From NCBI GenBank assembly GCA_017482355.1, contig JAFUNJ010000011.1:1-40573 (forward strand): 40,573 nucleotides of DNA, read 5' to 3'. Below the pieces are notes generated by a model, which saw nothing but the letters and a program-made list of their open reading frames with translations, did not search any database and had not been told where the DNA came from. The stretch is from Clostridia bacterium. Its GTDB lineage: Bacteria > Bacillota > Clostridia > Oscillospirales > CAG-272. The stretch's first letter is position 1. Every line of letters starts with the position of its first letter. A program made the translations under genes and the position numbers. Positions 23,354-31,716 of this stretch are shown here, one piece after another.

Positions 23354-24232
23354 ATGAAATTATTTGATCTTCACTGCGATACTCTCGGCGAGATATTCCG
23401 CCGAGGCGAGACAATGTTTGATAATACCTGCCATATAGAGCTGAACAAGGCGTTTAGTGCCTTGAGCAGCTATACGCAGGTAATGGCTATATGGAGCGAG
23501 GACGATCTGAACAACGACGAGAACTACTCCCGCTGTCTACGGAATCTCGATTATGCCGAGAAGCATATTTTCGGTATTCCGAATTTCACTCCGATACTTG
23601 CCGTTGAGGGCGGAAAGCTTCTTAACGGCGATATAAGCCGACTTGATACGCTTGCCGAGCGCGGAGTTAAGATCTTTACTCTCGTTTGGCGCGACAGCTG
23701 TCATATCGGCGGTGCGTTCAATAATTCCGCGGGGCTGACCGATTTCGGAAAAGCGGTCGTTTGCCGCTGCTTCGAGCTTGGAATAACGCCGGATCTATCG
23801 CATTCAAACGATGAAATCTGTTATCAGGCAATAGAGCTTGCAAAGGACGCGAAAAAGCCGCTTATCGCGAGCCACAGCTGTAGCAGAAGCGTGTTTGATC
23901 ATCCGAGAAATATATCGGACGGAGTGGCGCGTGAAGTGACCAACCTTGGCGGAGTTATCGGTGTAAACTTCGTTTCCGATCACCTCGGAGGCAAAAGTAT
24001 TGATATTCTGCTTGAGCATATAGATCATCTACGCAATACATGCGGAAGCGAAGCGGTTTGTCTCGGCACCGATTTTGACGGAACGTCGGACGATACGCTC
24101 CCTTACGGCATCGAAAACGTCGGAAGGGTCGGAGTTTTGTACGATGCTCTTACGAAAAAGTATCGCTCCGAGAATTTTGCCGATGCGGTATTTTATAAAA
24201 ACGCAGAACATTTTGCAAAAAGCAATTTTTAA
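23354..24232 (+). CDS. Membrane dipeptidase, peptidase family M19
   Basis: 292 residues. LFDLHCDTLGEIFRRG carries the first zinc His-x-Asp, AVEGGKLL the bridging Glu, TPDLSHSNDEICYQ and LIASHSCSRSVFDHPRN the further His ligands, and LGTDFDGTSDDTLP the late Asp. This is the renal-dipeptidase-like M19 fold. It cleaves dipeptides, often with a D-amino acid at the C-terminal side. No signal peptide is seen, so it should be cytosolic. ATG 23354 is 7 bp after yraN, within the same operon. Confidence 0.93.
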   Translation: MKLFDLHCDTLGEIFRRGETMFDNTCHIELNKAFSALSSYTQVMAIWSEDDLNNDENYSRCLRNLDYAEKHIFGIPNFTPILAVEGGKLLNGDISRLDTLAERGVKIFTLVWRDSCHIGGAFNNSAGLTDFGKAVVCRCFELGITPDLSHSNDEICYQAIELAKDAKKPLIASHSCSRSVFDHPRNISDGVAREVTNLGGVIGVNFVSDHLGGKSIDILLEHIDHLRNTCGSEAVCLGTDFDGTSDDTLPYGIENVGRVGVLYDALTKKYRSENFADAVFYKNAEHFAKSNF

Positions 24233-24260
24233 TAAATCCTAATATAGGAAGGAAAAAGAT

Positions 24261-25751
24261 ATGAAGTACATAAGCACGAGAGGAAAAAGCGAAGCCGTAT
24301 CTTCGGCTATGGCGATAAAGAAGGGACTTTGCGAGGACGGAGGACTTTATTTCCCCGACGAAATACCGTCTCTTACCCTTGACGAAATAAAGGCGCTTTG
24401 CGGCGACGGATACGCATCCCGCGCGGCAAAGGTAATGTATAAGTTTCTCTGCGATGAATACACCTACGAGGAGCTTCTGTCGGAATGCGAGGGCGCGTAC
24501 TGTGAAGACAGCTTCCCGGGCGGTCCCGCACCTATATCAAAGCTCGGAGAGAGAATAAGAGTTCTTGAGCTTTGGCACGGTCCGACGGCGGCGTTCAAGG
24601 ATATGGCGCTTCAGATAATGCCTCGGCTTTTCGTGAAAGCCGTTAAAAAGACGGGCGACACGCGTAAGGCGCTCATTCTCGTTGCTACCTCGGGTGACAC
24701 CGGTAAGGCGGCGCTTGAGGGCTACAAGGACGTTGACGGCGTCGGAATTTCGGTATTCTATCCCGTAGACGGCGTAAGCCGCGTTCAGAAGCTTCAGATG
24801 GCAACGCAGGAGGGAAAGAACGTCGAGGTAAATTCCGTTATCGGTAACTTTGACGATGCTCAGAACGGCGTCAAAAAGATATTCTCCGACTCCGAAATAA
24901 ACGCAAAGCTGAACGAAAAGGGAGTTTTCCTCTCGTCGGCTAACTCTATAAACTGGGGACGCCTTGTACCGCAGGTCGTTTACTATATTTCTGCTTACTG
25001 CGATCTACTCAAGGACGGCGATATTGAGCTCGGCGAGGAGATAGATATCTGCGTTCCGACGGGTAACTTCGGTAACATTCTCGCCGCATATATTGCGAAG
25101 CTTATGGGACTTCCCGTTCACAGCTTCGTCTGTGCCTCTAACAAGAATAACGTGCTTACCGACTTCTTCGTAAGCGGTAACTACGATAGAAACCGTCCCT
25201 TCTATGCGACGACATCGCCCTCGATGGATATTCTTATTTCAAGTAACCTTGAGCGGCTCCTTTACCTCACCTGCGGTCAGGCGGAAACCGAAACGCTTAT
25301 GAACGAGCTGAAGGAAAAGGGAAGCTATACTGTTTCCGACGAGGCAAAGGCAAAGATCGGTTCTGAATTTACGGGTCTATCCTGCGATGAGGAGCAGACC
25401 GCTTGCGAGATCAAGCACGTTTACGAGGATTATAATTATCTTTGCGATACCCATACCGCAGTAGGTCTATACTGCGCCGAGAAGTATGTAAAGGAAAATA
25501 ACAGCGGCAGAAAGCTCGTTTGCGCATCGACCGCGTCGCCGTATAAATTCTCGCCTGCCGTTCTTAAGGCACTGACGGGTGAAGTTCCCGAAAACGAGCT
25601 TGACGCAATGGAGCTTCTTGAAAAGAAGACGGGCGTTCCGATTCCGAAGCCCCTATATGGAATTGCACAAAGAAAAGTCCGCTTTGACCCGAATAACGCG
25701 ATCAAAGCGGAGGATATGCCACTTTCGGCACTCAATTTTCAGAGATTCTGA
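24261..25751 (+). CDS. thrC: Threonine synthase
   Basis: 496 residues. The N-terminus (YISTRGKSEAVSSAMAIKKG, LCEDGGLYFPDEIP) is that of the long, fungal/E. coli-like ThrC. The PLP lysine is Lys113 in GPTAAFKDMALQ. ATSGDTGKAALEGYKDV and VPTGNFGNILAAYIAKLMGL are the phosphate- and cofactor-binding loops. It converts O-phosphohomoserine to threonine. No T-box or other leader is visible in the 28 bp upstream, so it seems to be transcribed with the M19 gene. Its 3' end overlaps the convergent DUF1540 gene by 13 bp. Confidence 0.96.
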   Translation: MKYISTRGKSEAVSSAMAIKKGLCEDGGLYFPDEIPSLTLDEIKALCGDGYASRAAKVMYKFLCDEYTYEELLSECEGAYCEDSFPGGPAPISKLGERIRVLELWHGPTAAFKDMALQIMPRLFVKAVKKTGDTRKALILVATSGDTGKAALEGYKDVDGVGISVFYPVDGVSRVQKLQMATQEGKNVEVNSVIGNFDDAQNGVKKIFSDSEINAKLNEKGVFLSSANSINWGRLVPQVVYYISAYCDLLKDGDIELGEEIDICVPTGNFGNILAAYIAKLMGLPVHSFVCASNKNNVLTDFFVSGNYDRNRPFYATTSPSMDILISSNLERLLYLTCGQAETETLMNELKEKGSYTVSDEAKAKIGSEFTGLSCDEEQTACEIKHVYEDYNYLCDTHTAVGLYCAEKYVKENNSGRKLVCASTASPYKFSPAVLKALTGEVPENELDAMELLEKKTGVPIPKPLYGIAQRKVRFDPNNAIKAEDMPLSALNFQRF

Positions 25752-25942
25752 TTTTTCTGCTTGAAGGTTGCACAGACGGTGTCGGTGCAGGAGGTCGCAA
25801 ATGACGGACCGACTGCGATCTTAGACGCCGTGCAGTAATTGTCACCGTCGTGGTAAGCGCAGTTGCGAACGTCGCAGACCACGCCCTTGTTGTGATTCTT
25901 TTTGCCTTCCTTCGTTTCAACGTGCATATCAAAAATTCCCAT
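25739..25942 (-). CDS. DUF1540 domain-containing small Cys-rich protein
   Basis: 67 residues. After a short N-terminus, VVCDVRNCAYHDGDNYCTA and two more Cys (TSCTDTVC) give the six-Cys pattern of DUF1540, a small, probably zinc-binding family found mainly in Clostridia and Bacilli; function unknown. AAGAAAGGA precedes the ATG by 7-8 nt. The last codons overlap the end of thrC on the other strand, so the mRNAs are complementary there. Confidence 0.88.
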   Translation of the reverse strand: MGIFDMHVETKEGKKNHNKGVVCDVRNCAYHDGDNYCTASKIAVGPSFATSCTDTVCATFKQKNQNL

Positions 25943-26023
25943 TTTTCAGTTCCTTTCTTGTGGAGGTATCCACAGTTAGTATTCGTAGTTTTCGGTTGAA
26001 ATATACCGGGGAAGGAGGAGATT

Positions 26024-26734
26024 TTGGCTCTATACGTTATTGCCGACACGCATCTGTCGGAAGCAGTACCGAAGCCGATGGACGTTTTCGGAAACCGTTG
26101 GCGCGATTATACCTCGAAGCTTGTCAGCGGCTGGAACGCAGTCGTCGGTGAAAACGATACCGTAGTAGTTCCCGGAGATATTTCTTGGGGACTGAATCTC
26201 GAAGAAGCAGGTCCCGATCTCAAGCTTATCTCCTCTCTTAACGGAAAAAAGATAATCGGAAAGGGAAATCACGACCTCTGGTGGCAGTCAGAAAAGAAGC
26301 TTAAAGCGTTTTTTGAGCAAGAGGGGATAGATAATATTTCTCTTCTCCACAACAACGCGCATTTGGTTGAGAATATTATCGTCTGCGGCTCGCGCGGCTG
26401 GTTCTACGACCCGAAAAGCGCACCCGACGGAACCGATTTTGAAAAGCTTTCAAAGCGCGAGGTCATACGCGCCGAGCTGTCCTTCAAGGCGGCAGTCGCG
26501 CTCGACCCCGACGGAAAATATGAAAAGGTCGCATTTTTCCATTTTCCGCCTGTTTGTAAGGACTTCGTCAGCCACGATCTTATCGGGCTTATGAGATCGT
26601 ACTGTATCGAAAGATGCTATTACGGACATCTTCATAATTCATACGATATTCCGAGGTCGTTCGATTACGAGGGAATAAAGATGAATATAGTTTCATCGGA
26701 TTATTTGAGCTTTATACCCCTAAAAATCAATTAA
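26024..26734 (+). CDS. Metallophosphoesterase (calcineurin-like)
   Basis: 236 residues from TTG 26024, which has a strong GGAGGAG site 4-5 nt upstream and gives the expected N-terminus ALYVIADTHLS. Motifs in order: ADTH (Asp8/His10), VVPGDISWG, GKGNHDLWW, FHFPP and GHLHNS. The family uses two metals to hydrolyse phosphomono- or diesters. The particular clade (YkuE-like or Ser/Thr phosphatase-like) is not clear and the substrate is unknown. Confidence 0.9.
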   Translation: MALYVIADTHLSEAVPKPMDVFGNRWRDYTSKLVSGWNAVVGENDTVVVPGDISWGLNLEEAGPDLKLISSLNGKKIIGKGNHDLWWQSEKKLKAFFEQEGIDNISLLHNNAHLVENIIVCGSRGWFYDPKSAPDGTDFEKLSKREVIRAELSFKAAVALDPDGKYEKVAFFHFPPVCKDFVSHDLIGLMRSYCIERCYYGHLHNSYDIPRSFDYEGIKMNIVSSDYLSFIPLKIN

Positions 26735-26759
26735 TTAACTACTTTTTCGCCTAAATCTA

Positions 26760-26787
26760 TTGACATTAAGCGAAAATTTGGTAAAAT
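26760..26787 (+). promoter_or_regulatory. Sigma-A promoter of the tig-clpP-clpX operon
   Basis: TTGACA (26760-26765), 16 bp, TAAAAT (26782-26787), followed by GGAGG before ATG 26824. No CtsR- or CIRCE-type operator was seen overlapping it. Confidence 0.8.
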
Positions 26788-26823
26788 TATAAGGATATTA
26801 ATATCATCGGAGGAAAAAACAAA

Positions 26824-28191
26824 ATGAGCTTGAAAAGCGTAAACAAAAATGGAAATCAGGTCGATATCGAAATCGCTATCGACAAGGAGAGCTTCGACCG
26901 TGCAGTCGAGGCCGCATACAGAAAGAATGTTAAGAACATGAACGTTCCCGGCTTCAGAAAGGGTAAGGCACCCCGTTCCGTCGTTGAGAAGATGTACGGT
27001 AAGGGCGTATTCTACGATGAAGCTATAAACGCACTTCTTCCCAAGGCATACGATGAGGCGATCACCGAGTGCGGCGAGACTCCCGTAGGTCAGGCAGAGT
27101 TCGATATCGTTTCTCTTGACGATAACGGCGTAGTTCTTAAGGCATCCTTCCCGGTTAAGCCCGAGGTTACCGTTAAGGAATATAAGGGCTATAAGGTAAC
27201 GAGAACCGTTGCTCCTACTACCGAGGAGGAAGTAAACGCACAGATCGAGCAGGTTCGCGCTCGCAATTCCCGTACCGTTGACATCACCGACCGCGCAGCG
27301 GCTGAGGGCGACATCGCAGTTATCGACTACGAGGGCTCCGTTGACGGCGTTCCCTTCGATGGCGGCAAGGGCGAGAAGTATAACCTTACTCTCGGCTCCG
27401 GTCAGTTCATCCCCGGATTTGAAGAGCAGATCGTCGGCCATAACCCCGGCGACGCTTTCGACGTAAACGTAACCTTCCCGACCGAGTACCACGCAGCTGA
27501 GCTTGCAGGTAAGGCGGCTGTATTTAAGACCGTTCTTCACGAGATCAAGTTCAATGAGCTTCCCGAGCTTGACGACGAGTTTGCTAAGGACGTTTCGGAA
27601 TTTGACACCTTTGATGAATATAAGAAGGACGTTGAGGCAAAAATCACTGAGAGACACAATGCAGAGGCAGACAGAGAAGTTGAGAATAAGCTCATTGATA
27701 TGCTTATCGAAAACCTCGAAGCAGACATTCCCGAAGCAATGTTTGTCACCGAGACCGAGAATCAGGTTCGCGACTATGACAACCGTCTCAGAATGCAGGG
27801 ACTTGATCTCAATACTTACCTTAAGTATACCGGCATGACCCTTGACAACATGAGAGAGCAGTTCAGACCTATCGCTGAAAAGCAAGTCAAGACCCGTCTC
27901 GCTCTTGAAAAGATTGCAGCTCTCGAGAACATCGAGGTAACCGAAGAGGAGATCGAAGCAGAGCTTCAGAAGATCGCTGATGCTTACCGCATCGAGCTTT
28001 CCGAGGTCAAGGCACAGATTACCCCCGATATGATCACCGATGATATCAAGGTATCGAAGGCGGTTGAGGTAGTTAAGAGCAACGCTTCCATCACCAAGCC
28101 CCGTAAGCCAAGAGCAAAGAAGTCAGCTCCCAAGCCGGAGGAAGCAACCGAAGAGAAGACTGAAGAGAAGACCGAAGAAGTAACCGAGTAA
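26824..28191 (+). CDS. tig: Trigger factor (ribosome-bound chaperone / prolyl isomerase)
   Basis: 455 residues. The ribosome-binding signature NVPGFRKGKAPRSVVEKMYG lies at about 40-60. The FKBP-type isomerase domain is at about 160-240 (GDIAVIDYEGSVDGVPFDGG and GSGQFIPGFEEQIVGHNPGD). The helical C-terminal chaperone arms reach about residue 425. A tail of about 30 residues rich in Lys, Pro and Glu (TKPRKPRAKKSAPKPEEATE onward, with EEKT repeats) extends beyond the usual 425-430 length. It folds nascent chains at the exit tunnel. It heads an operon with clpP and clpX, as commonly seen, but with an SGNH hydrolase gene inserted. Confidence 0.97.
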   Translation: MSLKSVNKNGNQVDIEIAIDKESFDRAVEAAYRKNVKNMNVPGFRKGKAPRSVVEKMYGKGVFYDEAINALLPKAYDEAITECGETPVGQAEFDIVSLDDNGVVLKASFPVKPEVTVKEYKGYKVTRTVAPTTEEEVNAQIEQVRARNSRTVDITDRAAAEGDIAVIDYEGSVDGVPFDGGKGEKYNLTLGSGQFIPGFEEQIVGHNPGDAFDVNVTFPTEYHAAELAGKAAVFKTVLHEIKFNELPELDDEFAKDVSEFDTFDEYKKDVEAKITERHNAEADREVENKLIDMLIENLEADIPEAMFVTETENQVRDYDNRLRMQGLDLNTYLKYTGMTLDNMREQFRPIAEKQVKTRLALEKIAALENIEVTEEEIEAELQKIADAYRIELSEVKAQITPDMITDDIKVSKAVEVVKSNASITKPRKPRAKKSAPKPEEATEEKTEEKTEEVTE

Positions 28192-28192
28192 C

Positions 28193-28834
28193 ATGGAGCT
28201 TAAGGGCAAGAAGATAAACTTTCTCGGCGACAGTATCACCGAGGGATCGGGAACATCGGGGCAGGATAAGTGCTTCCATCAGCTCCTTAAAGAGCAGTAC
28301 GGTATGTCAGCTTCCCGCAATTACGGTGTTGGTGGAACACGCCTTGCAAAGCAGGTGACGCCGTCTGTTAGTCCGCGTCACGATCTTGATTTCCCGATGA
28401 GAGCCGTCGATATGGATAAGGATGCCGACGCTATCGTCGTTTTCGGCGGAACCAACGACTTCGGTCACGGTGACGCGCCGATAGGCGAAATGTCCGACAG
28501 AACCCCCGATACCTTCTGCGGCGCGCTTCATTATCTGTATACGTATCTTATGACCGAGTATCCCTCGGCAAAGATATTCATTTGCACGCCCATTCACCGT
28601 CTTACGGAGAATCAGCCCGACAGAAAGGGCAGGATCCTCTCCGATTACGTTGATATGATAAAAGAGGTAGCGCGTTACTATTCGCTTCCCGTTATCGACC
28701 TTTATTCGATATACGGCGTTCAGCCGAAAATAGACGTTCAGAGGGAAATGTTCATGCCCGACGGTCTTCATCCGAATGACGCGGGACATATTCTTCTCGC
28801 CGAACGTATAGGTAACTTTATTCTTTCATACTGA
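28193..28834 (+). CDS. SGNH/GDSL hydrolase family protein
   Basis: 213 residues. Block I is FLGDSITEG with the nucleophile Ser14; block III is [11 protein letters not shown] with the oxyanion Asn; block V is [11 protein letters not shown] with Asp190 and His193. No signal peptide or membrane segment is seen, so it is probably a cytosolic esterase, lipase or acetyl-esterase; the substrate cannot be told. ATG lies 1 bp after the tig stop, so translation is coupled. Its place between tig and clpP is unusual, since those genes are normally adjacent. Confidence 0.9.
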   Translation: MELKGKKINFLGDSITEGSGTSGQDKCFHQLLKEQYGMSASRNYGVGGTRLAKQVTPSVSPRHDLDFPMRAVDMDKDADAIVVFGGTNDFGHGDAPIGEMSDRTPDTFCGALHYLYTYLMTEYPSAKIFICTPIHRLTENQPDRKGRILSDYVDMIKEVARYYSLPVIDLYSIYGVQPKIDVQREMFMPDGLHPNDAGHILLAERIGNFILSY

Positions 28835-28840
28835 CAACGC

Positions 28841-28868
28841 GCGGAAAGCATATAACAGTGCTTTCCGC
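28841..28868. promoter_or_regulatory. Intercistronic palindrome upstream of clpP
   Basis: Perfect 10-bp inverted repeat GCGGAAAGCA-N8-TGCTTTCCGC between the SGNH gene and the clpP ribosome binding site. It has no T-tract, so it is not a normal terminator. It could be an mRNA-stabilising stem-loop or an operator. Confidence 0.6.
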
Positions 28869-28890
28869 ACGGATTTATAGGAGGAAATTT

Positions 28891-29475
28891 ATGGCACTCG
28901 TACCAACCGTAGTAGAACAAACCAACAGAGGCGAAAGAGCATACGACATATACTCTCGCCTGCTTAACGACAGAATCATTTTCCTTTCGGACGAGGTAAA
29001 CGACGTTACTGCGTCGCTCGTTATCGCGCAGCTTCTTTTCCTTGAAGCACAGGATCCCGATAAGGATATATGCCTTTATATCAATAGCCCCGGCGGATCG
29101 GTTTCGGCAGGACTTGCGATATACGATACGATGAATTTCATCAAGTGCGACGTTTCGACGATCTGCGTCGGAATGGCTGCAAGCATGGGCGCGTTCCTTC
29201 TTTCTGCAGGCGCAAAAGGCAAGCGTCTTGCACTTCCGAACAGCGAGATAATGATACATCAGCCCCTCGGCGGTATGCAGGGTCAGGCGTCGGACATCAA
29301 GATCCACGCAGATCACATCATCGCAACGAGAGAAAAGCTCAATAAGATACTTGCTAAGAACACAGGCAAGACTATCGAGGAGATAGCTCGCGATACAGAC
29401 CGCGACAACTTCCTTTCGGCTGAAGCCGCGCTTGAATATGGACTTATTGACAGAGTTATCGAAAAGAGAGACTGA
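28891..29475 (+). CDS. clpP: ATP-dependent Clp protease proteolytic subunit
   Basis: 194 residues from ATG 28891, chosen because AGGAGGAAATTT lies directly upstream and [20 protein letters not shown] is the standard ClpP N-terminus. The catalytic triad is Ser98 ([11 protein letters not shown]), His123 (MIHQPLGG) and Asp172 (RDTDRDNF). It forms the tetradecameric chamber that degrades proteins fed by ClpX, encoded 2 bp downstream, or other Clp ATPases. The mature protein usually loses a short propeptide. Confidence 0.97.
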   Translation: MALVPTVVEQTNRGERAYDIYSRLLNDRIIFLSDEVNDVTASLVIAQLLFLEAQDPDKDICLYINSPGGSVSAGLAIYDTMNFIKCDVSTICVGMAASMGAFLLSAGAKGKRLALPNSEIMIHQPLGGMQGQASDIKIHADHIIATREKLNKILAKNTGKTIEEIARDTDRDNFLSAEAALEYGLIDRVIEKRD

Positions 29476-29477
29476 TA

Positions 29478-30755
29478 ATGGCAAATAACGAAAACAAGGG
29501 TAATAGTCACGTTTATTGCGATTATTGCGGTCGGAGAGAGGACGAGGTGCAGTTCCTCATTCCGTCGCCGACGGGGCTTTATATCTGCGATAAGTGCCTT
29601 GAGGGCTGTAACCGCCTCGTCGACGAGCATTTCGGTATAAGCCGAAACGGCAAAAAGACGGGGAAGGGCGGAAAGAGTGAGCTTTCGCTCGATACCTTAC
29701 CGAAGCCGGCAGAGCTTAAGGCGGTCCTTGACGAATACGTTATAGGTCAAGATGACGCGAAAAAGACGCTTTCCGTCGCGGTTTATAATCACTATAAGAG
29801 AATACTTCAGAAAAAGGATAACGCCGACGGCGTTGAGATACAGAAGAGTAATGTGCTTCTTATCGGACCGACAGGTGTCGGTAAGACCTTCCTTGCGCAG
29901 ACGCTTGCAAAGACCCTTAAGGTGCCTTTCGCAATAGCGGACGCGACGACGCTTACCGAGGCGGGTTATGTCGGTGAGGACGTTGAGAACATTCTTCTCC
30001 GTCTTATTCAGGCGGCCGACTTCGATATTGAGAAGGCAGAAAAGGGGATCATCTATATTGATGAGATAGATAAAATTTCCCGTAAGAGCGAAAACCGTTC
30101 CATTACCCGTGACGTTTCGGGTGAAGGCGTTCAGCAGGCGCTTCTTAAGATCCTTGAGGGAACGGTATCGAACGTTCCTCCGCAGGGCGGCAGAAAGCAT
30201 CCGAACCAGGAATTTATTCAGATAAATACCGAGAATATCCTCTTTATCTGCGGCGGTGCTTTCGATAAGCTTGATGAAACGATAAGCAAAAGAGTAAATC
30301 GCGATAAGCAGAGCATCGGATTTTCGAGCGAAGTGCTTACGAAGGAGCAGAAGGAGAAGGTCGACCTGTTTAAGGACGTAACTCCTCACGACATCGTAAA
30401 ATACGGTATAATTCCCGAGCTTGTCGGACGTATTCCCGTTATCGTTGCGCTCAAGAACCTCGACCGCGAGGCGCTCGTCAAGATACTTCGCGAGCCGAAA
30501 AACGCAATCATAAAGCAGTATAAAAAGCTGTTTGCTATGGATAACGTTGAGCTTCGTTTTACCGACGGTGCGCTCGAGAAGATCGCAGATAAGGCGATCG
30601 AGCTGAAAACGGGCGCAAGAGGACTTCGAGCAATAGTTGAGAACGTGCTTCTCGATACCATGTATACTCTCCCCGGTAGGTCTGACGTAAGTGAGGTCGT
30701 TATCACCGCGGATACCGTGGCAAAGGGTTCAAAGCCGAAGCTTGTTACAAAATGA
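29478..30755 (+). CDS. clpX: ATP-dependent Clp protease ATP-binding subunit ClpX
   Basis: 425 residues. The N-terminal zinc-binding domain has Cys14, Cys17, Cys37 and Cys40 (C-x2-C-x19-C-x2-C). The AAA+ module has Walker A GPTGVGKT, Walker [12 protein letters not shown], the [20 protein letters not shown] pore-2 region and the [20 protein letters not shown] arginine-finger region; the small domain follows ([17 protein letters not shown]). It unfolds substrates and passes them to ClpP. It is the last gene of the tig operon, closed by a strong terminator. Confidence 0.97.
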   Translation: MANNENKGNSHVYCDYCGRREDEVQFLIPSPTGLYICDKCLEGCNRLVDEHFGISRNGKKTGKGGKSELSLDTLPKPAELKAVLDEYVIGQDDAKKTLSVAVYNHYKRILQKKDNADGVEIQKSNVLLIGPTGVGKTFLAQTLAKTLKVPFAIADATTLTEAGYVGEDVENILLRLIQAADFDIEKAEKGIIYIDEIDKISRKSENRSITRDVSGEGVQQALLKILEGTVSNVPPQGGRKHPNQEFIQINTENILFICGGAFDKLDETISKRVNRDKQSIGFSSEVLTKEQKEKVDLFKDVTPHDIVKYGIIPELVGRIPVIVALKNLDREALVKILREPKNAIIKQYKKLFAMDNVELRFTDGALEKIADKAIELKTGARGLRAIVENVLLDTMYTLPGRSDVSEVVITADTVAKGSKPKLVTK

Positions 30756-30756
30756 T

Positions 30757-30793
30757 AAAAAAGCAGAGAAGTGACGAATTTCTCTGCTTTTTT
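30757..30793 (+). terminator. Rho-independent terminator after clpX
   Basis: AAAAAAGCAGAGAA-N8-TTCTCTGCTTTTTT hairpin with long T-run, starting 2 nt after the clpX stop. Confidence 0.92.
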
Positions 30794-30814
30794 ATTATTT
30801 TTTGCAAAAAGTTA

Positions 30815-30843
30815 TATACAAAAGGGTTTTTTTGTGATATAAT
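30815..30843 (+). promoter_or_regulatory. Promoter with extended -10 for rlmB
   Basis: TGA-TATAAT (30835-30843) is an extended -10; a poor -35 (TATACA, 30815-30820) lies 17 bp upstream. It sits about 40 bp before the rlmB ATG at 30884. Confidence 0.65.
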
Positions 30844-30883
30844 AGACGATGTATAACTATGCGATTTTGAACGGATAGAGATT

Positions 30884-31699
30884 ATGGAAAAGAGATACGA
30901 CAAAAAGAGGAATAACGACCGCCGTAATTTTGAGCGCAGACAGAAAGAAAGCAAGCCGCTTTCGGGCTCGTACGTTATCGGAAGAAACGCAGTATCGGAG
31001 CTGCTTAAAAGCGGACGCGACGTTGATAAGGTCTACGTAAAAAAAGGCGAGAGAACGGGATCTATAACCGTTATCGTCTCCGAGGCGATTGGACGTAATA
31101 TACCCGTCATCGAGGTCGAGGGAACGAAGCTCGACAATATGTCGGGCGGTCAGGCGCATCAGGGCGTTATCGCATCTGCGGCGCTTAAGGATTACGTTTC
31201 GGTCGATGAGATACTCGAAAATGCAAAAAATAAGGGCGAGAAGCCGCTTATCATAATTGCTGACGGAGTAGAAGATCCGCAAAACCTCGGCGCGCTTCTG
31301 CGTGTCGCCGAATGTGCGGGCGCACACGGAGTTATTATTCCGAAAAGACGTGCAGTAGGTCTTACCGAAGCCGTCGGACGTGCTTCTGCAGGAGCCGTTG
31401 AGTACGTGCCTGTTGCAAAGGTGACTAACCTTGCGCAAACGGTCGACGAGCTCAAGGAAAAGGGACTTTGGATATTTGCTGCTGAGGCAGGCGGAAGCCC
31501 ACACTTCGAGACCGATATGACCTGTGCCGCGGCGATAATCCTCGGAAGCGAGGGCTTCGGCGTGTCAAGACTGCTCAAAGATAAAAGCGATTACATAATC
31601 TCGATTCCGATGTACGGAAGCATAAATTCTCTCAACGTTTCGACAGCCGGTGCGGTTATTCTTTGCGAAGCCGCAAGGCAGAGAAATTTTGGTAAGTAA
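30884..31699 (+). CDS. rlmB: 23S rRNA (guanosine-2'-O-)-methyltransferase RlmB / TrmH (SpoU) family
   Basis: 271 residues. A basic N-terminal stretch (1-30) leads to the L30-like substrate-binding domain (SYVIGRNAVSELLKSGRDVD). The SPOUT knot follows: ADGVEDPQNLGALLRVAECA (motif 1), ILGSEGFGVSRLLKDKSDYI (motif 2) and IPMYGSINSLNVSTAGAVIL (motif 3). It transfers a methyl group to the ribose of a guanosine in 23S rRNA (G2251 in E. coli); the exact position is inferred. The downstream membrane protein gene begins 17 bp later with its own GGGGAG site, so the two are probably one operon. Confidence 0.93.
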   Translation: MEKRYDKKRNNDRRNFERRQKESKPLSGSYVIGRNAVSELLKSGRDVDKVYVKKGERTGSITVIVSEAIGRNIPVIEVEGTKLDNMSGGQAHQGVIASAALKDYVSVDEILENAKNKGEKPLIIIADGVEDPQNLGALLRVAECAGAHGVIIPKRRAVGLTEAVGRASAGAVEYVPVAKVTNLAQTVDELKEKGLWIFAAEAGGSPHFETDMTCAAAIILGSEGFGVSRLLKDKSDYIISIPMYGSINSLNVSTAGAVILCEAARQRNFGK

Positions 31700-31716
31700 G
31701 AAAGGGGAGAAGAAAA

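Noticed and set aside
24233-24260. T-box or other amino-acid riboswitch before threonine synthase
   Set aside because: Only 28 bp separate the M19 gene stop and the thrC start, too short for a leader; only a ribosome binding site is present.
28841-28868. CIRCE-like heat-shock operator upstream of clpP
   Set aside because: CIRCE is TTAGCACTC-N9-GAGTGCTAA; this palindrome (GCGGAAAGCA-N8-TGCTTTCCGC) has different arms and spacing.
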